Position numbers and translations under genes: made by a program. DNA of 15,002 bases from Pseudomonadota bacterium (GTDB lineage Bacteria > Pseudomonadota > Alphaproteobacteria > Rhizobiales > Kaistiaceae), in assembly GCA_023433185.1 (NCBI GenBank), contig JAEZEN010000453.1, positions 1 to 15,002 on the forward strand, written 5' to 3'. Below, one piece after another: positions 7,031 to 12,773 of the stretch (its first letter is position 1; every line of letters starts with the position of its first letter). The notes beneath the pieces are model-generated. The model made no database searches. It saw nothing but the letters and a program-made list of their open reading frames with translations, and was not told the origin of the DNA.

Positions 7031-7557
7031 CGGTACGGGACCAGTCTCCGGGCCGCTTCGGAGTCCCACGGGAGGTCCAGAGCATCCGGCGCCTCGTAGT
7101 CGTAAAGCCGGTCGGGCATGTTGATGATGACCGCCTCGGTCGTCCCGATGTTCTTCCACCCGTGATAGAGATTGGGGCTGATCGTCAGCAGTCCGGGGTT
7201 CTTCTCACTGACGATGAATTCGCTGATCTGCCCGAACGTGGGCGAGTCCTCGCGCCCGTCGAACACGGCGAACCGGATCAGGCCGCTGACCACAAACAGT
7301 CGATCGGTACCGCGCTGGTGCAGGCCCCAGGCGCGCACGCGACCCACCAGCGTCGTGGTGATGTGAACCTGAACGATGGGCGCTTCGATGATGTCCCAGG
7401 ATGTCCTGGCAATTTCGCTGACGTGACCGTCATCATGTGCGACGGGCCGGGTCGGCCGGAACCGGACGCCATCGATCGACGCGCTGCGGAGCTTTCCGGA
7501 ATCGTCGACCGCCGACTGCTTGGCGAGCAGCTCCTCCATCCCGAGAACTTTCGACAC
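7024..7557 (-). CDS. dTDP-4-dehydrorhamnose 3,5-epimerase family protein (RmlC-like cupin)
   Basis: A 177-residue cupin of the RmlC family, which epimerises dTDP-4-keto-6-deoxyglucose at C3 and C5 on the way to dTDP-rhamnose or related deoxysugars. Visible signatures are VRAWGLHQRGTDRLFVVSG with the likely catalytic base His80, FDGREDSPTFG, ISPNLYHGWKNIG, NMPDRLYDYEAPDALDLPWD with a candidate acid Tyr, and the family ending VPYRW. Length fits the family (about 180). Translation starts at GTG 7557, with GGAAGAGG 9 nt upstream. The canonical RGLHYQ motif is altered to WGLHQR, as in a divergent subgroup, so another nucleotide sugar than dTDP-rhamnose is possible and no rml symbol is given. No rmlA, B or D gene is adjacent. 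It overlaps the glycosyltransferase start. Confidence 0.85.
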   Translation of the reverse strand: MSKVLGMEELLAKQSAVDDSGKLRSASIDGVRFRPTRPVAHDDGHVSEIARTSWDIIEAPIVQVHITTTLVGRVRAWGLHQRGTDRLFVVSGLIRFAVFDGREDSPTFGQISEFIVSEKNPGLLTISPNLYHGWKNIGTTEAVIINMPDRLYDYEAPDALDLPWDSEAARRLVPYRW

Positions 7558-7593
7558 CGGTGCACGCCTCTTCCATACCGCTCAACACCGCAC

Positions 7594-7622
7594 ATCCTAC
7601 ACCGCCAATTTTCGCAAGTCAG
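7594..7622 (-). promoter_or_regulatory. Possible sigma-70-like promoter for the epimerase gene
   Basis: On the minus strand CTGACT (7617-7622) and TAGGAT (7594-7599) are separated by 17 nt, each matching 4 of 6 bases of the consensus -35 and -10 boxes. The spot is locally AT-richer than its surroundings and lies about 37 nt upstream of the GTG start at 7557. This is a weak match, supported mainly by position. Confidence 0.3.
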
Positions 7623-7704
7623 TTCTACGGAGCGCGAATCGCATGGCGTTCGGGCTGGATGCGGCTCAGGCCTCCTGCCGATAGCCGTGCGGCGGCACCG
7701 CAGG

Positions 7705-7722
7705 GCCGTCCGGGAGGACGGC
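7705..7722 (-). terminator. GC-rich hairpin, possible weak terminator
   Basis: A perfect 7-bp stem, GCCGTCC (7705-7711) with GGACGGC (7716-7722), closes a 4-nt loop. It is about 38 nt downstream of the stop of the RTX-like remnant and about 115 nt beyond the MocR gene, both on the minus strand. No T-run follows on either strand, so intrinsic termination is uncertain. Confidence 0.3.
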
Positions 7723-7759
7723 GCAGGATCACGCATGCGGGCCTTTCGCCGGGGCTGGC

Positions 7760-7832
7760 TCAGACCACGAAGGTGCTGTCGGCGGAGAGGGTCGAGGTTC
7801 CTGCTGACGGTGGCGAACTTGATCGCGGAGGC
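7760..7832 (-). pseudogene. Possible decayed C-terminal end of an RTX-type secreted protein
   Basis: Just beyond the MocR stop the minus strand reads TGASAIKFATVS in one frame, then AGTSTLSADSTFVV and a TGA at 7760-7762 in another. Joined across one frameshift, this resembles the usual last residues of hemolysin-type calcium-binding proteins (AxxFATLxG...LTAxDFVV), the end that serves as a type I secretion signal. No calcium-binding nonapeptide repeats lie upstream, because that DNA is the MocR gene. The match is short and partly subjective; chance is a real alternative. The rest of the 280-bp gap between the epimerase and MocR genes holds only the candidate promoter and hairpin listed separately. 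Confidence 0.25.
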
Positions 7833-7837
7833 CCCGG

Positions 7838-9244
7838 TCAGGTCAGGCGGCGCAGGAGGAAGTCGTAGAAGCGCGGGTCGTCGGCCCGCGCCACGTTGAT
7901 CCGCAGACCCCGCGCCACCGGGTTCCGCTTGTCGAGGCAGAACACGCTGCCGGGCGCGATGAAGATGCCCTCCTTGGCGCCGAGGCGCGCGATCTCGATG
8001 TCGTCGATTCCGTCCGGCAGCATGAGATAGAGGTAGTAGCCGCCCCCGGTGTCGGCCGAGAACGTCCGGCACCGTGCCTGCTCCAGCCGGCCGAGCACCC
8101 GCTCGGAGGCCGCCGCGACCCGCCGGCCGAGGCGCTTCAGGTGGCGGTCGTAGTGGCCCTCGGCGAGCAGCCGGTGGAGCAGCCGCTCGACATGGCCGGA
8201 GCTGTTCACCGTCGTCAGCATCTTGAGTTCGGCGAGCGCTGCGATGCGGTCGGGCCGACCGGCGATGAAGCCCGAGCGGAGGCTCGCCGAGAGCGTCTTG
8301 GAGAACGTCCCCACCGACAGGACGTCGTTGAGCTGGTCGAGCCTTACGAGGCGGTTGTCGACGGTCGTCGGCAGGTCGGCGAAGGGATCGTCCTCGACGA
8401 TGAGCACGTTGTGCCGGGCCGCGGCCGTGAGGATCGCGTGCGCCACCGGCAGCGAGATGGAGCCGCCGGTCGGGTTGTGGGCGAGCGACTGGGTGAAGAA
8501 CACCCGGGGCCGGTCGCTCGCCAGCCTGGCGACGAAATCGGCGACATCCGGGCCGTCCGGATTGCGGCGGACGCCCACCATCCGCACCTGCGCGAGCTTG
8601 AGCTTGGCGAACAGCGGATAGTAGCCCGGCTCGTCGACGAGCACTGTGTCGCCGGCAGCGACTGTCGCGCGCACGATCAGGTCGAGGGCGTGATTCGCCC
8701 CGAAGGTGAGGAGGATGTTGTCCTCCCGTGCCGCGATGCTGCGGGCTGCGAGACGCCGGGCGATCTGCTGGCGCATGGGCAGGTAGCCGAGCGCCGAGCC
8801 GTAGGCCTCCGATTCCTCCGGCAGGACGCGCCCGTTGGTGCTGAGATGCCGGCGTACTTCGGACTGCTCGGTCCAGGATGGCGGCGGCCGCCCGTCGCCG
8901 ACCCGGACATCGAACACCTGCTCGAGCTGGGCCCCGAGGAGCGACGCGATGTCGACCGCCTCGGCCACGTGCCGGGGCCGCGGGACGGCCTCTGAGCCGG
9001 GCGGCTCGCAGACCACGAAACCCGACCCGGGTCGCGCCACCACCTGCCCTGCGGCAACGAGGCGGTCATAGACCTCGACCATCGTGTTCTTCGAAACGCC
9101 GAAATGCGCCGCCGCCTTGCGGATCGACATCAGCCGGCTGCCGGCCGGCAGGGCTCCCGAGGCGATCTGCTCGCCGAGCCGCGCGAGCAGCGCCCGCCCG
9201 ATCGCTCCACCACCCCCGCGGTCCGGAAGGTCTTCGGCCGCCAT
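7838..9244 (-). CDS. MocR-type regulator (GntR helix-turn-helix fused to aminotransferase-like domain)
   Basis: A 468-residue PLP-dependent transcription factor. Residues ~12-78 form a GntR winged helix (GALPAGSRLMSIRKAAAHFG, SKNTMVEVYDRLVAAGQVVA, RPGSGFVV). A linker of about 40 residues leads to a fold-type I aminotransferase domain from ~130. In it are ALGYLPMRQQIARRL, FGANHALDLIVRA, Asn257 in AHNPTGG, Asp285 or Asp286 in IVEDDPFADLP and the PLP Schiff-base lysine Lys316 in GTFSKTLSASLRSGFIAG. The substrate-carboxylate arginine is likely that in RGLRINVA near the end. All PLP-contacting residues look intact. It is divergent from the HMG-CoA reductase operon, with a perfect inverted repeat in the gap, so it most likely controls that operon and itself. 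MocR proteins sense amino compounds or PLP; why one would govern mevalonate genes is unclear. Confidence 0.93.
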   Translation of the reverse strand: MAAEDLPDRGGGGAIGRALLARLGEQIASGALPAGSRLMSIRKAAAHFGVSKNTMVEVYDRLVAAGQVVARPGSGFVVCEPPGSEAVPRPRHVAEAVDIASLLGAQLEQVFDVRVGDGRPPPSWTEQSEVRRHLSTNGRVLPEESEAYGSALGYLPMRQQIARRLAARSIAAREDNILLTFGANHALDLIVRATVAAGDTVLVDEPGYYPLFAKLKLAQVRMVGVRRNPDGPDVADFVARLASDRPRVFFTQSLAHNPTGGSISLPVAHAILTAAARHNVLIVEDDPFADLPTTVDNRLVRLDQLNDVLSVGTFSKTLSASLRSGFIAGRPDRIAALAELKMLTTVNSSGHVERLLHRLLAEGHYDRHLKRLGRRVAAASERVLGRLEQARCRTFSADTGGGYYLYLMLPDGIDDIEIARLGAKEGIFIAPGSVFCLDKRNPVARGLRINVARADDPRFYDFLLRRLT

Positions 9245-9256
9245 CCCGACATCCCT

Positions 9257-9290
9257 GGTACAGTTTCAGACAATTTCGCCAAACTGTACC
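9257..9290. promoter_or_regulatory. Perfect 10-bp inverted repeat between the MocR gene and mvaA (candidate operator)
   Basis: GGTACAGTTT at 9257-9266 is the exact reverse complement of AAACTGTACC at 9281-9290, with a 14-nt AT-leaning spacer. Half-site centres are 24 bp apart, so both present the same DNA face to roughly within a turn. A further, imperfect half-site in direct orientation, GGTACCGAAA, begins at 9301. Mixed direct and inverted repeats in a divergent gap are usual for MocR operators. The site is 12 nt before the regulator start and 67 nt before the preferred mvaA start. Confidence 0.7.
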
Positions 9291-9344
9291 TTCCTGAAGA
9301 GGTACCGAAACGATCTGTTCTGTGGCAACAGCAAAAAACGCCGT

Positions 9345-9360
9345 GGGAGGGGTCGCCTTG
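9345..9360 (+). promoter_or_regulatory. Strong ribosome-binding site selecting a TTG start for mvaA
   Basis: GGGAGGGG at 9345-9352 is followed after 5 nt by TTG at 9358-9360. The in-frame GTG codons at 9322 and 9343 have no comparable purine tract upstream. Starting at TTG gives a product 11 residues longer than my recollection of the Pseudomonas mevalonii enzyme. Confidence 0.55.
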
Positions 9361-10677
9361 GCCGGACCGGAGAGCAGCGGGTCGCGTTCCGCCATCAGTT
9401 CCCGTCTCGAAAACATGCGCAACCTGGAGCCCGCCGACCGGATGGCCCGCGTCGCCGACGCCGTCGCACTCGGCGCGTCCGAAAGTGCAGCCTTCGTCGG
9501 CGGCGGGCTGCCGCTGGCACTCGCCAACGGCATGATCGAAAACGTCATCGGGACCTTCGAGCTGCCGGTCGGCATCGCCACCAACTTCACCGTGAACGGC
9601 AGGGACTATCTCGTACCGATGGCGGTGGAGGAGCCGTCGGTGGTCGCGGCTGCATCCTACATGGCGCGGATCGCGCGGTCATGCGGCGGCTTCCAGACCT
9701 CGAGCACCGGGCCGATCATGCGTGCCCAGGTGCAGGTGCTGGAGGCGCGCGACCCGCACGGCGCCCGCGCCCGGCTGCTCCGCGAGCGCGACGCGATCAT
9801 CGCGGCCGCCAACGCCAAGGACAAGCTGCTGGTCTCGCTCGGCGGCGGCTGCCGCGACATCGAGGTCCACGTCTTCGAACAGACCCCGGTCGGGGCGATG
9901 CTGGCGATGCACCTTCTCGTCGACGTCCGCGACGCGATGGGAGCCAACACCGTCAACACCATGGCCGAAGCGGTGGCGCCGATGGTCGAGCGCATCACCG
10001 GCGGGGTCGTGCGGCTCCGCATCCTGTCGAACTTCGCCGATCTCCGCCTCGCCCGCGCCATGGTGCGGCTGACGCCGGCGGCACTCGCGACGGCGGACTA
10101 TCCCGGCGAACGGGTCGCGCGCGGCATCGTCGAGGCCTGCGCCTTCGCCATCGTCGACCCCTACCGCGCCGCGACCAACAACAAGGGCATCATGAACGGC
10201 GTCGACCCGATCGTGGTGGTGACCGGCAACGACTGGCGCGCGATCGAGGCCGGGGCCCATGTCTGGGCGGCCCGCTCGGGCCGCTACACCTCCCTCTCGC
10301 GCTGGGAGATCGCCGAGGGCGGCGACCTTGTCGGCACGCTCGAGATGCCGATGGCGCTCGGCCTCGTCGGCGGCGCGACGAAGACCCACCCGGCGGCGCG
10401 GGCGGCGCTGAAGATCCTCGGCGTGACCAGCGCGCAGGAACTGGCCGAGGTGACGGTCGCGGTCGGCCTCGCGCAGAACATGGCCGCCTTGCGTGCGCTC
10501 GCCACCGAGGGCATCCAGAAGGGGCACATGGCCCTCCACGCCCGCAACATCGCGATCGTCGCCGGGGCGGCGGGCGACGAGATCGGACAGGTCGCGGCGA
10601 CGCTTGCGGCAGAGCACGACGTGCGCGTCGACCGTGCCCAGGAGCTGCTCGCGGCCCTCCGGAGAGAAGGCGCCTGA
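9358..10677 (+). CDS. mvaA: Hydroxymethylglutaryl-CoA reductase, degradative (class II)
   Basis: Cytosolic class II HMG-CoA reductase, 439 residues from TTG 9358. In mevalonate-degrading bacteria it runs oxidatively: mevalonate + CoA + 2 NAD+ to HMG-CoA. The sequence follows the Pseudomonas mevalonii enzyme (428 residues) closely: [81 protein letters not shown] and [15 protein letters not shown]. The catalytic set Glu92, Lys276, Asp292 and His390 matches Glu83, Lys267, Asp283 and His381 with a constant offset of 9. No N-terminal membrane region is present, as expected for class II. It is the first gene of an operon; the next gene starts 7 nt after its stop. The linked ABC-importer genes favour a catabolic role over isoprenoid synthesis, and no mevalonate kinase or HMG-CoA synthase is nearby. 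The longer GTG start at 9322 is an alternative. NAD+ preference is inferred from family. Confidence 0.95.
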   Translation: MAGPESSGSRSAISSRLENMRNLEPADRMARVADAVALGASESAAFVGGGLPLALANGMIENVIGTFELPVGIATNFTVNGRDYLVPMAVEEPSVVAAASYMARIARSCGGFQTSSTGPIMRAQVQVLEARDPHGARARLLRERDAIIAAANAKDKLLVSLGGGCRDIEVHVFEQTPVGAMLAMHLLVDVRDAMGANTVNTMAEAVAPMVERITGGVVRLRILSNFADLRLARAMVRLTPAALATADYPGERVARGIVEACAFAIVDPYRAATNNKGIMNGVDPIVVVTGNDWRAIEAGAHVWAARSGRYTSLSRWEIAEGGDLVGTLEMPMALGLVGGATKTHPAARAALKILGVTSAQELAEVTVAVGLAQNMAALRALATEGIQKGHMALHARNIAIVAGAAGDEIGQVAATLAAEHDVRVDRAQELLAALRREGA

Positions 10678-10684
10678 AGCCGCC

Positions 10685-11701
10685 ATGACCGACTCCGCCG
10701 CCGCGACCGAAGTCCACCGCCCACCGCTGCTGCGGCGTCTCCTGCGCAGCCAGGAGGGCATCGTGCTGACCCTCGCCGTGCTCGCCTTCGCCGGCTTCGC
10801 GCTGCTGCTGCCGGGCTTCCTCAGCACCGGCAACCTGCTGGCGCTCGTCCGCAGCGTGTCGATCCTCGGCATCCTGTCGGTCGGCATGGCGGTCGTGGTC
10901 ATTGCCCGCGGCATCGACGTCTCGATGATCGCGGTGATGGTGGTCTCGGTGTCGTGGGCCTTCGTCATCGCCCGCGCCGGCTATTCCTTCGAGCTGGCGC
11001 TCCTCATCGGCGCGGGCTTCGCGCTGGCCTGCGGCGTGATGATCGGGGCGCTGATCGCCTTCGGCGAGGTGCCGCCGATCTTCGCGACCCTCGCCGCGGG
11101 CTCGGTCATCTACGGCACGGGCCGGACCTTCTTCTTCACGCTCGAGATGCAGAACGTACCGCCGGATACCGACTGGTTCAGCCTGATCGGCCAGGGCAGC
11201 ATCCTCGGCATTCCGATCACGATCATCGCCTTCGGCCTGTTCTGCCTCGTTTTCCAGCTCGTGCTCCGGCGGACCCGCTTCGGCTGGACCCTCTACGCCA
11301 TGGGGAACAGCCCTGCGGCGGCCCGCGTCACCGGCTTCCCCGTCCGGCCGATGACCGTGTCGCTCTACGCGATCAGCGCCTTCGTCGCCTACCTCGCGGG
11401 CCTCATCCTCGCGGCCTCCGCCTCGGCGATCAATGCGCGGCTGTTCAACTCGACCATGATCTACGACATCCTGCTCGTCGTGGTGCTCGGCGGCATCGGC
11501 CTCAATGGCGGCCATGGCAGCGTCCGGAACGTGATCCTCGGCACGGTGTTCGTCGGGATCCTCCTCAACGCCATGACCATCATGAACATCAGCTACACGA
11601 TCCAGAATCTCGTGAAAGGCGTGGTGCTGCTCCTCGCCATCGTCGTCGATTCGATCGTCAACCCCCGCGACGAGCAGACCTCGCAGCAGGGGGACCTCTG
11701 A
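10685..11701 (+). CDS. RbsC-type ABC transporter permease
   Basis: Inner-membrane permease of a sugar-type ABC importer, 338 residues, starting at ATG 10685, 7 nt after the mvaA stop. A cytoplasmic basic N-terminus (residues 1-26) leads into about ten hydrophobic segments. Family signatures are VIARGIDVSMIAVM around residues 77-90, VPPIFATLAAGSVIYGTGRT, the cytoplasmic loop YAMGNSPAAARVTGFPVRP that contacts the ATPase, and VVVLGGIGLNGGHGS near the C-terminus. The common IDLSVG signature is changed to IDVSMI. Together with the other permease at 12774 it should form a heterodimeric channel served by the binding protein between them. Substrate cannot be read from it; the operon partner mvaA suggests mevalonate or mevalonolactone rather than a pentose. 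No ATPase gene is in the window. Confidence 0.93.
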   Translation: MTDSAAATEVHRPPLLRRLLRSQEGIVLTLAVLAFAGFALLLPGFLSTGNLLALVRSVSILGILSVGMAVVVIARGIDVSMIAVMVVSVSWAFVIARAGYSFELALLIGAGFALACGVMIGALIAFGEVPPIFATLAAGSVIYGTGRTFFFTLEMQNVPPDTDWFSLIGQGSILGIPITIIAFGLFCLVFQLVLRRTRFGWTLYAMGNSPAAARVTGFPVRPMTVSLYAISAFVAYLAGLILAASASAINARLFNSTMIYDILLVVVLGGIGLNGGHGSVRNVILGTVFVGILLNAMTIMNISYTIQNLVKGVVLLLAIVVDSIVNPRDEQTSQQGDL

Positions 11702-11730
11702 GCTTTCGCCTGTTCGACTTCGTGCCAACC

Positions 11731-11742
11731 GGGAGGAAAAAG
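11731..11742 (+). promoter_or_regulatory. Strong purine-rich ribosome-binding site of the binding-protein gene
   Basis: GGGAGGAAAAAG directly precedes ATG 11743 in a 41-nt gap, much longer than the other gaps of this operon. It would allow higher translation of the binding protein than of the membrane subunits, as is usual for ABC importers. Confidence 0.6.
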
Positions 11743-12759
11743 ATGAGAATCGCAACTGGGGTGAAGGCGGCGTTCGCCGCAACCGTACTGCTCGCAGGCC
11801 TGTCGGCCGCCGTCGCACAGGACAAGGGGCTCGAGAATCCGCGGAGCTCGGCGTTCTTCTCCGAAATGCAGGACAAGAAGGTAGTCTTCGTGCCGCTCTC
11901 GATGGGCTTCGACCTGACCGAGGGCTGGGCGGCGCGGATGAAGAACCAGGCCGCGCGCCTCGGCTACAGCTTCGAGATCCGCGATCCCGCCTGGAGCACC
12001 GATGCCGGCACCAAGGCGATCCAGTCGCTGATCACCGAGCAGCCCGACCTGATGGTGATCCACAACCCCGACATCCAGTCCTACGCGCGGCTGCTCAGGC
12101 AGGCCCAGGCCGCCGGCATCAAGGTCGTCCAGATCAACCTCGAATCGAACACCACGACCGATTCCTATGTCGGCGCCGACTGGACCGAGATCGGCCGGAA
12201 GGCGGCCGAGGCCGTCGTCGAAAGGTGCGGAGCGGGCAAGGGAGTCTCGACCAAGGTCGCCATCGACACCGGCGTCCCGACCGCGGCCTCGGACATCTTC
12301 CAGCTCGACGGCATCTACAAGGTGCTCGACCAGCACCCGGAGATCGAGGTCGTGTCGCAGCAGGCGACCGAGTACAACGCGGAGAAGGCCCGCTCGATCA
12401 TGGCGACCGTGCTCCAGCAGCACCCGGACCTCTGCGGCGCCATCGGCATCTGGGACAACCAGGACACCGGCACCGCCTCGGCGATCAAGGAAGCCGGCAA
12501 GAGCGACCAGGTGTTCCTCGTCACCTCCGGCGGCGGCAACAAGGTCGGCTGCGAGAACGTCGAGAAGGGGATGTTCAACCTCTATATCAGCTACAACGTC
12601 CCGCTCCAGGGCGATCTCCTCAACCAGGAGATCGCGCGGCTGCTCATGTCGGACGTCCCGGCGGGCGAGGTGCAGACCATGTACTTCAATCCGTTGACCC
12701 TGATCACCAGGGACAACGTCAACGACCGCAACTGCTGGGCCCTCGAAGAGATCCAGTAG
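11743..12759 (+). CDS. Periplasmic substrate-binding protein of a sugar-type ABC importer
   Basis: A 338-residue exported binding protein of the ribose-binding/LacI-like fold (Peripla_BP_4 type). A signal peptide is clear: MRIATGVKAAF, a hydrophobic core, then cleavage after AVA near residue 25. The mature part opens with KVVFVPLSMGFDLTEGWAAR, continues with the family patterns IQSLITEQPDLMVIHNPD, GIKVVQINLE and YVGADWTEIGRKAAEA, and then IGIWDNQDTGTASAIKEAG in the second lobe. Four cysteines (162, 231, 270 and 331) could form disulfides in the periplasm, more than most family members carry. The asparagine-rich NLESNTTTDSY segment lies where ligands bind in the fold. It lies between the two permease genes. 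Ligand specificity is unknown; context suggests mevalonate or its lactone. Confidence 0.93.
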   Translation: MRIATGVKAAFAATVLLAGLSAAVAQDKGLENPRSSAFFSEMQDKKVVFVPLSMGFDLTEGWAARMKNQAARLGYSFEIRDPAWSTDAGTKAIQSLITEQPDLMVIHNPDIQSYARLLRQAQAAGIKVVQINLESNTTTDSYVGADWTEIGRKAAEAVVERCGAGKGVSTKVAIDTGVPTAASDIFQLDGIYKVLDQHPEIEVVSQQATEYNAEKARSIMATVLQQHPDLCGAIGIWDNQDTGTASAIKEAGKSDQVFLVTSGGGNKVGCENVEKGMFNLYISYNVPLQGDLLNQEIARLLMSDVPAGEVQTMYFNPLTLITRDNVNDRNCWALEEIQ

Positions 12760-12773
12760 GGGCCTTCGTGCCG

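Noticed and set aside
7705..7722. Treating the hairpin as a strong rho-independent terminator.
   Set aside because: There is a good stem but no T-tract on either strand, so it is listed only as a weak candidate.
7162..7899. A 245-codon plus-strand frame opposite the epimerase and MocR gap.
   Set aside because: It covers the complement of a well-supported epimerase gene, matches no family I recognise and has shadow-frame composition.
9322..9357. GTG 9322 as the start of mvaA.
   Set aside because: No purine-rich ribosome-binding site precedes it, whereas TTG 9358 has GGGAGGGG at ideal spacing and gives a length nearer the characterised enzyme. It is not fully excluded.
12225..12773. The open frame of the fused permease extends upstream to 12225.
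   Set aside because: The extension overlaps the binding-protein gene in another frame and has the low-complexity composition of a shadow frame in GC-rich DNA. Family similarity begins after 12774.
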